Shown: positions 1 through 10,762, counted from the stretch's first letter. The stretch: DNA of 64,000 bases from Notospermus geniculatus (GCA_002633025.1 NMRB01000172.1:140874-204873), one strand, 5' to 3'. Program-made: numbers and translations. The notes: generated from the letters alone by a model not told the origin.

Positions 1-457
1 AGCATTCATTCCTAGTACTGTTTTACGTCTTTTTTTATTCGGCTTCGGTTCTCATGACATATTTGCTAGGCCTAAATTGGCGTGTTTTTGTTTGTCCCTT
101 AGCTCAGTGTGTGCATGTTCCGGAGGCCTAGTATGGATAGGCGGGGCCCGATAGGTGAAACATCTGCCAAGTGAATGCTGTAGGCCAATTTTTGAGTGTA
201 TGATAGTCTGTCAGGCCTAGAAGTACAACCAGCTTCTCAGATATTTGTTTATTACAGCTGTTCTACCATTTCATGAGATGGGCGTGTACTGCCTGTATAG
301 CCTGTACATTCCGATGGCCTACATGGGCTTCTGGTATGTAGGCCTACATGCACATGTACATACAGCGTGACTTCCACTTGTTGATGGTCAAGACGCAAAT
401 AAGGTGCTGCCACCTACATGCTTGGGTACTTTATCATGTTTGGAGTCCCACTAAAAC
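1..457. other. No gene seen
   Basis: AT-rich non-coding sequence with scattered taggcct and acatgtaca motifs. I see no open frame, RNA gene or paired repeat that I can support. Confidence 0.4.
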
Positions 458-1083
458 ATGGCGGATGTCCCAGGTTATTTCAGTTACTGCCCGCGCTGTG
501 GCGCGGGCGTTTTTTTAAAACATGAGAGGCCCTGGTTTTATGCATGCAGTTCAGCTTTAAATAATGATCTCCACTCTAGAGGTCTAAGAGATTCACCTTT
601 ATGCTCGTGTGGTAATGGTGCTGAATCGTACCTGCACTATTTCCTGATGTGCCCAAATTATATCTTGCCACGACACAACCTCCTGTCATCAGTTCATAAT
701 CTATTGCAAAATGTTGGTCTCGAAGTTTTAGCTTTTCACGATGAAACTCTTTTAGAGCATCTTATTTCGGGCTTTCAGTTTGAGTTTCGTCGCTTGAACA
801 CTGATTTATTTACATTGGTTCAAACCTTTATTCGTGAATCTGGTCGATTCCATAGGATTCAAACCGTCTTTTAAATCTCCCCTTGCCTTTGCTTTCTTTT
901 GTTTTATCATGACTTTTGATTGGGTATAGTATTACCGATATTAATATTGGTGTAATATTAAATGAGCCATCAAACTGCACCCTGCACTCCACTAAACACG
1001 GAATTTGTCATTTGTAAGGGGTAGCCATAATGTGTCTTTGGCACGACGGCACCTATCTTTATAATAAATAAATAAATAAATGA
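458..1083 (+). mobile_element. 3' end of a 5'-truncated non-LTR retrotransposon (LINE)
   Basis: The frame ending at 874 contains, around residues 47-68, a C-x-C-G...H-x(4)-CPNY pattern (CSCGNGAESYLHYFLMCPNY). That is the gag-knuckle-like zinc motif found after the reverse transcriptase/RNase H part of many LINE ORF2 proteins. A short untranslated tail follows and ends in an AATAAATAAATAAATGA run at about 1065-1083, a typical 3' terminus of elements that end in short tandem repeats. No reverse transcriptase is present, so this is a dead 5'-truncated copy. The first ~30 codons from the ATG at 458 may be flanking sequence. The clade is not resolved; Nimb/I or Jockey-like groups are candidates. 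Confidence 0.65.
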
Positions 1084-1661
1084 TTGGATTTTTGTTAATC
1101 TTTGTTAACCTAGTAAAGCTTGGGGGGTCATCTCAGAGTCCTGTTCACTGGAGAGTGAACAGCAGAGTGCAAAAATCCCACCAAAGTTGCCATTTTTAAG
1201 TTAAAAAATCTAATATTTTGAAAATTTGTGATGGTGATATTCATCTATGAAGACACTGGAAGACTTTAGAGGTGAAAATTTTCAGGAAGTGCGGATTTTC
1301 CGAAAATCTCAATCTGACCGGCAAACTTCGAACAACGGTAAAACCAAAGTCAGCTTATGGATCCGAAAAATTATTACGCCAAATGAGGGGCAAATGGTCT
1401 GCCTACCATGCATAAAAAATTTGTGAAAAAATATTTGGGGATCAGGGAGTAATTTACAAATATCCGATGGTTTATATTAACTTCTGACCGAGATTGTACA
1501 TTGCAAGTATTGTCACCCAACAGTCATGACAGTGAACTGTTTGAAGTGCCCTAAAGTTATGAATAAACTCTATTTTTACAGAAAATGTGTTCGTGAATTG
1601 CTGTTATCTCATTTTGGCCAATACCAATAAGTTTTGTTACGCCTCATAATCTTTCTTCAAG
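1084..1661. other. Non-coding, probable intron before the GPCR exon
   Basis: No open frame of note. It ends in a pyrimidine-rich tract and CAAG at 1651-1661, a plausible 3' splice site for the next exon. Confidence 0.35.
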
Positions 1662-2158
1662 GTTTGGTGCTGATAGACTGGAAGACCCCAGAAACTCCCC
1701 TTTTCGTCACCCTTTCCATGCTTCATCAACTCATGGTAGGCACAATCCTGCCCTTTCTCATTATTATCGGCTGTAACATTATTATCATCATCGGCGTTAG
1801 ACGAGCAGAAAGCATGCGTAAACAAATGGCAGCAACGTCTGGCGGTTGTATGAAAAGTCTGAAATCTCGTGATAGAGAAAGCAAACGCATGATGCGCATG
1901 CTCATGCTGGTCAGCCTCGCTTACGTTTTTCTTTCAATACCGATGAGAATGCACGACGTAGTTTTCACGATCCCTGTCATAAGTGACATGTACAAAGTGA
2001 CCGACTTGTATTGGTTTCTACGGTTAAAGATTGAATATTGGGCACTTGGCTTACTTTGGTTAATGAATTATGCCGTTAATTTTTACATGTATATGATTGG
2101 AGGAGGGAGTAAGTTCCGTAATGATGCTAAAGAAGTCATTTCTTGCAGGTTCCGTTAA
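1662..2158 (+). CDS. Rhodopsin-family GPCR, last exon (TM5 to TM7 and C-tail), partial
   Basis: The frame ends at TAA 2156-2158. It shows a hydrophobic TM5 (VGTILPFLIIIGCNIIIIIG), a basic third intracellular loop (VRRAESMRKQ...SRDRESKRM), TM6 (MLMLVSLAYVFLSIPMRM), an extracellular loop and TM7 with NYAVNFYMYMI, a variant of the family NPxxY signature. A short C-tail ends in CRFR. This is the C-terminal half of a family A receptor, most like invertebrate peptide receptors. TM1-TM4 and the DRY motif are not in the window, so they must lie upstream or be lost. The start is a splice acceptor near 1661 or 1676, not an ATG. The ligand cannot be told from this part. The reading frame is intact, so it may belong to a live gene. 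Confidence 0.7.
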
Positions 2159-2917
2159 TGGGTGTTAGGACTGAGTAAGGATATTTCGTCGATTTTCGAC
2201 AGTCATTTTTTGACAGTCAGCAGTCAACAGTCAACAGTCATTTTTGTGAAATAGGCCTATATGGTGGCACCCAACATCAGAAACAAAGAAATAAAAGGAA
2301 CAGTTGGAAAAAAGATCTCTGAATATTACCAAAAATTTATAAGGCATATACCACATTTATTGAATTTAATTTAATACACTGACAGCCTTCTATACTAGGC
2401 AAGCGGCCTAATATAGGTTAGGCATTATCTCGTCCCCCAGAATGTCTATCATGTTTGGCATTTTGCCTAATATTTCTTAGGCAAAGACTCTTGGGCATTT
2501 TATATACTTTACATTAGACGATCTGCTGAATGATACCATGTCACTCCAGTAATACATGTACAACAAGAAATGTACGCTGGCTAACAAAGAACATATTCCG
2601 ACTGTATTAACACTGCCTTGAAGTACTAGCTGTTGTTGCGGAGTAACTTTCTGGTTGTGTGGTACATCGGTCTGCTGACACTACAGTTCGACTACGTTGT
2701 CGATGCAGCAAGCTCATCCTGAAATCAGGCATGAAGATATGTTGTTATTCCAACGCAGATTCTCATTATTTTACTGAAATCAAAAATTACGGATTGAACC
2801 AGGCCCTCGTTTTTCATCTTGGAAAGTAATGTAGTGATCTTTGGCTCTCAGAGTTGCGCTATGGAATGATCAGGGCCTGTCACCTCTGAGGTTCCAGATT
2901 CGATCTCAGGTGTGAAA
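2159..2917. other. Non-coding, possible GPCR 3' untranslated region
   Basis: Contains a short run of (TTTTTGACAGTCAGCAGTCAACAGTCA)-like repeats at 2200-2245 just after the GPCR stop. No gene seen. Confidence 0.35.
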
Positions 2918-3075
2918 GGAATTCAAGTCCCCCTGGAATCAAAGTTCGTTCTTATTGTTCAGCGAGGGATTAGAATTATGGCTGGAGAGACCATGACCAT
3001 TCGAATATAACCTTTCAATAGCGGGGTATTGTTTGGAGGATCTGCATTCCTAGGACGCTGATTCCTGTCACACCT
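2918..3075. mobile_element. MITE, family 2 (ends AGGTGTGACAGGAATC), copy 1
   Basis: Inverted ends: AGGTGTGAAAGGAATTC on the left and GATTCCTGTCACACCT on the right. The interior closely matches 53870-54044, including GTTCAGCGAGGGATTAGAAT and CATTCGAATATAACCTT. It is also found, inverted, at 56393-56561. It is about 158 bp and non-coding. Confidence 0.75.
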
Positions 3076-3139
3076 GTCTGCAGAGTCGTCTGCGCTATCA
3101 GATGACTCTGTCGGATAGCGCAGGTTTTCTCCGGGGGTT

Positions 3140-3306
3140 CCGGTGTGACAGGCGATATAGTCCGCCAAGGGCCTCCGGACCATGGCCTCTAGGGACAGGC
3201 GGACCCTGTCCCTAGGGATAAATGTCCTGACCGGACGACTATTCCTAGCCTTCATAAGAGGTGAAGGGAGACTATATTCCCTATAGGACTATATCACCTG
3301 TCAAAC
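3140..3306. mobile_element. MITE, family 1 (ends CCGGTGTGACAGGCGATATA), copy 1
   Basis: Left end GGTGTGACAGGCGATATAGT; the right end is its inverse, with one change (CCTGTCAAAC). The interior shares blocks with 7268-7450, 28337-28472 and 34352-34487 (for example the stretch around TTCATAAGAGGTGAA). It lies only about 65 bp from a family 2 copy that shares the outermost bases. Confidence 0.75.
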
Positions 3307-3629
3307 AGTGACAGTAATCGTGGGAAATTCGCAGGAGAACGCATCGAAAATCGGCAATTTTAAAATGAACTGTACGGTTGCGGGAGAATTAGACTGCACG
3401 GTGCGGGAGCGCTTGCCCCTACGGCATTGAAGTATGCGCTGCAATGAACTTTGGACCACCACGTGGTCGTTATACACGGCCCTGATACCGGTCAACATCG
3501 CTGGAGGCCATTCTCAAGAGATTCTTATCCAGAGGAGACATCCAAAATGTCGAAATCAATTAGAATATTTTTTTCTGAAGCAACTATGGTGTTACGAGAT
3601 TCATGATATCCTAGTCTGTGTCCCTCAGT

Positions 3630-5570
3630 CGTTGTCATTTTTCATAAATATCGCAGAAACAAATGATGGGACTCTTCAAGATACCTACCACATGTGCTTG
3701 AATTGAAGTGCTGTATTCCCCTGGAGAAAACTCAGGGAGGAAATTTGGAAGAGACCAATGACTTTTCTTGACAGACTCATCAGACAACAAGTCAACAACC
3801 AGCTTTCTCTTCTTTGAGATGATTTCCTCTACATTTTCTGCCGACCTGCACCGCGGATTTCGGAACTCCTTCGACAACGCAGCATTCATCAGAAAATTGT
3901 ATTGGACTCAGGTCAACACAATCACAGCCAGAATTTCAAGAAGTCATTCCTTGTCTAGATTCAATGAGGAACCCGCAGAACTACGCCACGACGTGGCGCT
4001 GTCAGTGTGAGACCCGGAAGTCCTATTTTCTAACAGTATTTCCATTTACTTCTTGCCCCAAAATAAACCACTCTCTTTGAACATGAAACAGGACAGTGTA
4101 GTTTAATCAAAATTGAACCAAAGTTCTCCATATTGTTTCGTCAGAAATGCCACAGGATGCCAATATTGACAACGTCTTTTGGGGAATTTTCCACGGAAAA
4201 TTGTGTAGAAAAATGTACACATGCTTTGACGACGTGACGTCAACAGCGAAAAAAGTGACGTCAGTACGTCATTCGGGTCTTATACTGACTGCGCCATCTG
4301 CAGTCATGTGGGTTCCTCATCTCTTGAGTAGCACGCTGAACCTACGTACGTCTTTGTTGCTGCCAGGCAAAGCTGAACGAAGGCACCTGTATTTTTCGCA
4401 CAAAGCAACAGCGACATCTTTCTTTTGCTGCACACGGGGACAACTGAAAAACGATGATACTATGTCTTGCTGACTGACATGTCAAGTTGAAGTTAGCTAC
4501 ATTATCAAAGGGTATCCTTATTTATGTAATATTGTTCCACCACATCCCTTCCTTGACTATTGGTATTATTCCCAATCGTCTTTATCATAATAGTAAAGGT
4601 TGGATCATTCAATGTTGCAGAATATCCAGAGGACATTTACACAACAGATAGCATACTGATACAGTACATGTACTTACTAGAGCCCATAAATTCCAGTCAC
4701 ATCATTGTAAATGATGTCCAGTAAATTCGACTTGAACGCTTTTGGGAGAGGTGCGCCAGTTGTCTCATTCAAGGCCTTAAGCAGCTTCTTCGGGAACATG
4801 CAGCTTGGTATTTGGTAACCGCCAGGAGACCATGGCATTTTGCTGCAAAATAAAAAAAAGAAATACATGTAAATTTAAAACTCTAAACCATTGTTACTCT
4901 GGATCTCCAGATTGGTTATTTTCTCTGGTTGTTGAACAAGCATATTTAAATGCAGTCCATATTTTTAAGCTGTGAATAACTACTTGATGTCCCAACAGGT
5001 TGATGAAAAGTTATCAACTAAATGCAGTCAGTGCCTCGAATGTTAAGTCTTACCTGACATCATTCTGTGAGGGAAGTGGAGAAGTGGCTCTAGTCGACAG
5101 AGATTCTGTGCAAATCAATGTGTCCGCTTCACTCCTGGGAGACTTGGGCTAAATGGCTCACTGACAGTGGCGTCACAGTTAGCAACAACTGGCTGCTGAT
5201 TCTCCTCCACTTCAGCGAGGATTTGAGCAACTGGATGCACATTTATACGAATCTTCACCCTATCCTTTATGTCTTTCGGCAGAACATTTCCTTATCATCG
5301 TACTGAATAATCACTGTTGATCCATCTGAGATCTTGAATTCTTCTCTCAATGCTCCCTTAATACATTCACCGCTGGCAGTTATTACTGACTTGACATCAT
5401 CGTAAGCGGCATGAACTCTCACTTTTTCCCTAGTATCCAAACAAACGCCATCGCCAACTTCCTCAATCGAGGAAGATCATGCAGAGGACCTATTTCCATG
5501 TCTAGACTTGAAGCAGATGAGATAATAAAACACCTGGAGGAATGAAATACCACCTCACACTTGTATTGAA
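3630..5570 (-). pseudogene. Decayed multi-exon gene, function not recognised
   Basis: Three coding-like segments lie in order on the minus strand. (1) 5055-5540 reads VRVHAAYDDVKSVITASG...ALREEFKISDGST and, after a frameshift near 5290, DIKDRVKIRINVHPVAQ; it ends in a good donor (CAG|GTAAGAC) near 5054. (2) 4679-4842 is a clean internal exon with acceptor ttttgcag and donor GTAAGT, containing MPWSPGGYQIPSCMFPKKLL. (3) 3635-3900 contains ENVEEIISKKRKLVVDLLSD then HWSLPNFLPEF. The first segment has stop codons and a shift, and a MITE (3964-4323) lies between the second and third. I do not recognise the family. The style resembles lineage-expanded, transposon-like gene families seen in marine invertebrates, but that is inference. 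Confidence 0.4.
3964..4323. mobile_element. MITE with ATGAGGAACCCGC ends, copy 1
   Basis: Ends are ATGAGGAACCCGC and GTGGGTTCCTCAT. Subterminal blocks (CGCCACGACGTGGCGCTG, TATTTCCATTTACTTC) recur in opposite orientation at 15685-16053. It is about 360 bp and non-coding. It separates two coding-like segments of the minus-strand gene. Confidence 0.65.
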
Positions 5571-5880
5571 TGAACTAAGTATACATCTTGTATATTTCAA
5601 AACGACGACGCCGACGCCGACAAATGGGGAGCGCCAATTGGTCACGTGATGACTACTGATAGAGCAGACGAGACACCTAGCGTTGACCTAGGCCCATTGT
5701 TCGAGAGATGCGGTTCACCAAGCACGGCCAATCACACCTTGAATCGTCATGAATAATAGGTGGCATTGGTGTACTATCAGTTCAAAACCACGCGTATATT
5801 CTCGCGTGGTCTGCGTGATCGGTGTTCCCTATTATATTCAAAATGAACATTTTCCAAACACTTTACAATACCGGTGTAGT
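5571..5880. other. Non-coding with a small hairpin
   Basis: A short perfect-stem palindrome, CCACGCG...CGCGTGG, lies at 5790-5812. Otherwise I see nothing. Confidence 0.3.
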
Positions 5881-5884
5881 AGAT

Positions 5885-6830
5885 GATATAGTCCCCTGAC
5901 GGTATAGTCCGGGACTATAAGTCCCAGTTATTATAGTCCGGGGGTCATCCAACACTAGGGACAATAGTCCGGCGGACTACCATCACTGGGTATCACAGTC
6001 CTGGCACCAGGAATAATTGTCCGGGGTGGACTATGGTATTTGGGGCGGTTCCCAGTGATGAATGTCCTATAGAGTCTTTGCAATGGGCAGCCATTGGAGG
6101 ACAGCAATAGAAGTTTACTATTGTTGTTCTTCCAACATGGATACCAAACGCATTGTTTTCGTCCAACATGGCTGTCCATTTGAAAGCCCCTGCAGGTGAA
6201 AGCAGGGAAAAGTGAGTGTGTTAACCCGACAATAAATCAACAAAAAGAAACAGGTTTGAAGATAATGCAGCTATTGGATTTGTTGATGCAAATTACTCGT
6301 CGACGTACAGTTTCAATCGACATGCTTTGACCCAGGGCTGCTAGATACAAACATGTCCATTTTTCGCTAGTTCATGTTCCGTTGTCGGATGTTTTCAATG
6401 CTACATGAATATGGATGGGCCTTTTTGAACTTTGACTACTCGGTACCAAAGATATCCCCTCCAACAGAAATACATGTACACATGTTGATATATCATGTCT
6501 AAATTTCACTGGGGACATTTGAAATCAAAATGCCACATGAACACTATGTCCATCATCAGATACTACAGAAGTATCATTTGTCTTCATGTGAGAAGAACGA
6601 TCAGGGTCAATAGTCTGCCGGACTATCACATCTAGGAAAGGAAGTCCGATGGACAAACGTCCCTGGGAATAATGGTCCGCGGACCATATCCCCCCGAGGA
6701 TATAGCCCGGCGGACATTCATCCCTAGGAGTAGTTGTCCACGGGACTATAATTTCGTGACAAAATAGTCCGCCGGACTGCAATCACTAGTTCACAGCGTC
6801 TGGGGGACCATGTCTCCCGCATCATATGAC
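5885..6830. repeat. Palindrome-dense TAGTCCG/CGGACTA repeat clusters
   Basis: Two clusters, 5885-6080 and 6600-6830, consist of short inverted motifs (TAGTCCGGCGGACTA, GGTCCGCGGACC, ATAGTCCGGGACTATA) every 15-30 bases. They resemble internal parts of the family 1 MITEs but lack the GGTGTGACAGG ends. The ~500 bp between them shows no gene. Confidence 0.5.
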
Positions 6831-7070
6831 TGCCACGGACAAATATTTGAAATGTTTCTTGCCGCAGTTCATCTGATGCTCTGTTTCTGGTTATCTGAGC
6901 ATGCCTCGTACTTGTTCTCGGTAAGGTAAGAATATCTGGCTTGGGTCAACTGTGAGCTTGCGTTTTCTAGCCTGTGAAGTGACTTTGTCAATGGAACACA
7001 AGCTCGGTTATGGGGGAAAATATTATGTAACACCCTTTGGCCAGCTAGACGTTAAATTGCAAAAAGAAAA

Positions 7071-7155
7071 AAAGGATCGGCGCGGGGATCGAACTGGGAG
7101 CATTCCACGCAGTAGACCTCTGCCGTTCCACTACACCACAAAGGCGGTTGACGGC
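7071..7155 (-). ncRNA. tRNA-derived sequence (probably SINE head)
   Basis: On the minus strand a pol III A-box (TGGTGTAGTGG) and B-box (AGTTCGATCCC) are spaced as in a tRNA, and a T-run follows GCCGATCC. The acceptor and T stems do not pair properly, so it is not a functional tRNA. It is more likely a tRNA-derived SINE head or decayed copy. Confidence 0.45.
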
Positions 7156-7267
7156 GGTGTTGGTTTTCAACCATATTTTATACTTGAATGAATTGAATCG
7201 CCATACAATAAAAAGAATTCATGACTGAACGGACTTTATTATCAGGGGGACCACGATTACTGTCACT

Positions 7268-7450
7268 GCTGTGACAGGTGATATAGTCCTATAGGGAATA
7301 TAGTCCGCTTTCACCTCTTATGAAGGCTAGGAATAGTAGCCCGGTCAGGACATTTATCCCTGGGGACAGGGGTGCGGAGGACCCCTGTCCCTAGTGGCCA
7401 TGGTCCCCCGGACCATGGCCCCTGGCGGACTATATCGCCTGTCACACCGG
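7268..7450. mobile_element. MITE, family 1, copy 2
   Basis: Begins CTGTGACAGGTGATATAGTC and ends GACTATATCGCCTGTCACAC. Internal palindromes include CAGGGGTGCGGAGGACCCCTG and GGTCCCCCGGACC. It is about 183 bp. Confidence 0.75.
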
Positions 7451-7804
7451 TATATAAAAGTAGAAGAAAAAGGAGTTAAAATACAGGTAAAACAAGACAA
7501 GACAAACGGTCGTGTTTTAGAACGTTCCTTAACGGTACGATCTACCTTAGTCTATTGTAAAACCATGGAAAACAATGGATTTAAGGTGGATCTTAATGCT
7601 AAAGCTCACGTGACCGATTAAAAAGCCCCCATGCGACGAGTAAGTGAATTGCAAACGCCCTGCAGACACCTCAAACGAAGGCTCAGAACATGATATACCC
7701 CACAACGCTAGGAGGGCGCCTCCCTATTTTGTCTTCTAGCTTTCGAGGTGTCAACATCTCTGCATACATCTTACACTACTCAAAGAAAAAAAATTGTAGT
7801 CATT

Positions 7805-7880
7805 TATAAACGGGATTCGAGCCGTCGATCTTCTGATTTGTAATCTGCCACTCTATCCACTCGAGCCAGCTGACAGAGAC
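7805..7880 (-). ncRNA. tRNA-like pol III unit
   Basis: On the minus strand there is an A-box TGGCTCGAGTGG, a B-box GGCTCGAATCCC and a following T-run (AATTTTTTTTC). It lies inside the foldback element, divergent from the unit at 7959-8036. It is more likely a SINE-type head than a working tRNA. Confidence 0.45.
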
Positions 7881-7958
7881 ATGATTTGTGTTTGTCATAG
7901 ACGTAGACCTTCGACTTAGGTAATAATACTACGAATAAGAGAAAACATGAGAAGTCTT

Positions 7959-8036
7959 CCGACAAGTTCGGTGGCCGAACGGGGAAGACTGTGGAACAAA
8001 GATAACAGGGCACGGGTTCGATTCCCAACTGGGTCA
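7959..8036 (+). ncRNA. tRNA-like pol III unit (Ser/Leu-type D arm)
   Basis: An A-box-like GTGGCCGAACGGG and a perfect B-box GGGTTCGATTCCC are followed by a run of eight T. GTGGCCGA is typical of type II (Ser/Leu) tRNAs. The stems are imperfect. It is divergent from the unit at 7805-7880 in the same element. Confidence 0.45.
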
Positions 8037-8096
8037 ATTTTTTTTCTTTCAGAAAAATGTTCAGCAGGAGCTCACCAGAGGATGTTGACGGTTCAT

Positions 8097-8246
8097 TCCC
8101 ATTTCGCCAAATTGCATTTCGCCAAATTCCCAGTTCGCCAAAAAAAAGTTCCATTTCGCCAAATCCCATTTTGCCAAATTCCCAATTCGCCAAATTCCCA
8201 TTTCGCCAAATTCCCAATTTGCCAAATTCCCATTTGGCCAAATTTG
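8097..8246. repeat. Minisatellite array, unit about CCCATTTCGCCAAATT
   Basis: About nine head-to-tail variants of a 15-16 bp unit. Inverse orientation to the array at 8672-8893. Confidence 0.9.
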
Positions 8247-8422
8247 TTATTCAGGCTATAACCCCTAATCTAATGGGCCGATCCAACGCAAAGTACTTCA
8301 AAATAGAGGGTTAGGGTTAGGATAAGGCCCTTGGTTATCAAACTGTTTCACTCAGGATTTAGAAGGGATGGGGCCTATGTCTCCACCTTCAAAAAGGACG
8401 GGTGTAATGTGCCGCACCCAAG

Positions 8423-8516
8423 GTTACACAACTCTAGCAGTGTTTCTTCCCTTGACTATATCTGCGCTTATGTCAGTATGAAGGGAGCAAACACTGCTAG
8501 AGGAGTGTAACCCAGG
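8423..8516. repeat. Hairpin/MITE fragment inside the foldback
   Basis: GGTTACAC...CTCTAGCAGTGTTT pairs with AAACACTGCTAGAG...GTGTAACC across a loop of about 30 bases. Confidence 0.6.
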
Positions 8517-8671
8517 GCATATCAGAAGAACAAGAAAATTGAAATTAAAAGCAATCGTTATCGTTGAAGAATTTACCTAGAAAATAACATCAGTCTTCTA
8601 ACCCTGCTTCAAAAATTGTTAATATTTCGAACGATTCATTTTGAAAGAACACAGGGGGTGTCAAGTAAAGT

Positions 8672-8893
8672 TTTGGCGAAACGGCAATTTGGCGAAATGG
8701 GATTTGGCAAAATGGGACTTGGCGAAATGGGATTTGGCGAAATGGGAATTTGGCAAATTGGGAATTTGGCAAAATGGGATTTTGGCAAAATGGGATTTTG
8801 GCAAAATGGGAATTTGGCGATTTGGGAATTTGGCCAAATGGGAATTTGGCGAAATGGGATTTGGCAAAATGGGACTTGGCGAAATGGGAAGTC
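8672..8893. repeat. Minisatellite array, unit about TTTGGCGAAATGGGA
   Basis: About fourteen head-to-tail variants, the inverted partner of the array at 8097-8246. All six frames stay open here because of the repeat, not because of coding. Confidence 0.9.
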
Positions 8894-9179
8894 ACCGATG
8901 TTGACACCTCTAAAGCTCGAAGACAAATAAGGTGGCGCCTCCTGGCGTAGTGGGGTATATCATGTTCTGAGCCTTCGTTTGAGGTGTCCGCAGGGCGTTT
9001 GCAATTCTCTTGCTCGTCGCATGGGGGCTTTTTGTTCGGTCACCTCAGCTTTAAGGAACGTTCTAAAATATGGTCCTAAGACCTTTAAATAAAACAATAG
9101 TGGGTGACAAGAAGTCTGGTGATCAATGACCATAGTGATTTATAAAAAGTAGTCTTTTGAGTAACTTTCTAAAATATTG

Positions 9180-10085
9180 GTGTCATTGAGACCACGCTAA
9201 TGAGGCGGTAGTGAGTTCCTCAGCCTGGCGGCCATAGTACCCAGGCTGCGGTCACCACAGGTCTTACCATTGGCACGGTGAGGACCAATGGGTCGTCCGA
9301 AGACCGCAGCCTGCGTGCAGGTACGCGCAGACTGAAGAACTCGTTCAAGTACTGCGGACTTGAGTCATGATGGATGACTTTGTGGGTCTCAAGAACGGCA
9401 CGATATTCAATGCGTGATCTCACTGGCAACCAGTGGAGATCCTTTAAAACAGGTGTTATGTGATCTCCCTACATGTTCTAGCTAAGAGCCTGGCCGCAGT
9501 ATTTTGTGCCCTCTGAAGCTTGCTCAATTAACATTCAGGTAGACCGAGCAGCAGGGTACTGCGGAAGTCCAGCAGAGGGTCACCAGAGCATTGACCACTC
9601 CTGGCACATGTGACGTCGTCCAGACTTCGACGCACCCTAGCCACCCGGTGCACCTGAAAGTAGACCCTCTGCACCACCGCTGAAGCATGTCTAGACATTG
9701 ACATGTTCTCATCGAAAAGTACTCCAAGACTGCGAACACAGGAAGAAGGTTCGATAAACGCATCGCCAATCTAAATGGACGGAAGAGGTTTTAGTGCTGC
9801 CATTTTTCGTTTGGGAACTATAATAAGGAACTCCGTCTTGTCGATACTGCCCCTCAAATGATTTACCTTCAGCCACCGGCGAATGTCTGAGATGCATGCT
9901 TCAGCTCTACGAATGGCTACTTCTTCTCATCCTTTGTCATTTTAAAAGTGTTGTAGAGCTGAACGTCATCCGCATAGCCATGTCTCATCATGCCGTGAGC
10001 ACTAATGACATTGCCAAGTGGCTGTATATAAACGGAGAAGAGCAATGGCCCGAAGATGGATCCCTAAGAAACCCCAGTTGATAGT
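9180..10085 (-). pseudogene. CR1/L2-type LINE, reverse transcriptase fragment
   Basis: Read on the minus strand from 10085, the pieces are: [13 protein letters not shown] (after a stop within the usual GVPQGS motif), the catalytic box YADDVQLY near 9955-9980, then, after a shift, ISDIRRWLKVNHL...DKTEFLIIVPK and IGDAFIEPSSCVRSLGVLFD. The last piece, DLHWLPVRSRIEYRAVLETH then LRSSDDPLVLTVP, lies at 9430-9240. That last pattern (HWLPVxxRIxxK...LRSS) is characteristic of the C-terminal part of CR1/L2/Rex-like ORF2 proteins. Several stops and frameshifts show it is dead. Endonuclease and ORF1 are missing. Fingers and palm are recognisable by order and motif; the exact family is inferred. Confidence 0.8.
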
Positions 10086-10137
10086 GACAAAGCGTTAACA
10101 TTCACCACAAAGTTCATTCAACCATTCCCCTCACCTA

Positions 10138-10333
10138 AAGCCCAGGTCACACTGCGGCGACTTAGGAGGGCGAATCCCCGCGAATTTGAATGAAGTGGTT
10201 CATGGACCATGTGCTCACCCCTTTGGACATAATAGTGTAATGACAGAGAGAGGCATGCACATGGTCCATGGACCATTTCATTCTAGTTCGCGGAGATTCG
10301 TCCGTCTAAGTCGCCACTGTGCGACAGGGGCTT
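10138..10333. mobile_element. MITE with AGCCC..TCACACTG ends, copy 1
   Basis: Near-complete palindrome: the arm TCACACTGCGGCGACTTAGG ... GCGAATCC is mirrored by GGATTCGTCC..CTAAGTCGCC. Inner arms carry CATGGACCATGTGCTCAC and its inverse around ATGGTCCATGGACCAT. A second copy is at 11722-11915; fragments are at 25185-25215 and 37520-37575. Confidence 0.8.
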
Positions 10334-10762
10334 AACGTAACCTCGAACGTATCGTCGAACGTCACATGTGACTTCAATTTCCCGTAGGCACAAACTCTAC
10401 ATCAAGCTGTGGCACGCCCCAAAACCTGCAAAGAGAACCAAAATAAGGTCACGTCCAACCGTTAAATCAACCGGAAAATTCGTCAATACGGCGAAACGGC
10501 GTACATATTTGTACTTACGGTTTAGACCGAACACAGTCCTGATTAAAAATACTAGGACAGACGCAAGCAAATGCATAAAACCATCATGGCGCCCGCTGGT
10601 CTATATTTAGTTCGGGAGAATGCATTGCTGTAGAATGCTGTAGAATGACGTAACGAGTCGGAATTCCGGCTCAGATCATTTGGTTTCACCGGTCTTCGAA
10701 TGCAAGCTGCCTAGAAGACCGGGTACCAGTCTACTTACCGTTGTGTAGTAAAACTAAGTTAA

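Larger units (their letters stand above)
7515..9072. mobile_element. Foldback element with minisatellite-loaded arms
   Basis: The outer arms at about 7515-7770 and 8895-9072 are inverted copies. Shared blocks include TTAGAACGTTCCTT, AAAGCCCCCATGCG, GCAAACGCCCTGC and GATATACCCCAC. Inside them are two inverted arrays of a 15-16 bp unit. Two divergent tRNA-like units lie in the left half and a hairpin at 8423-8516. No protein-coding frame is credible. It is about 1.56 kb. Confidence 0.65.

Noticed and set aside
8097-8893. CRISPR-like array
   Set aside because: Repeats have no unique spacers and the DNA is eukaryotic; this is a minisatellite.
8057-8950. Many overlapping open frames on both strands (NLAKWEFGKMG-type peptides)
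   Set aside because: They arise from a 15-16 bp minisatellite whose unit lacks stops; low-complexity translation and no gene signals.
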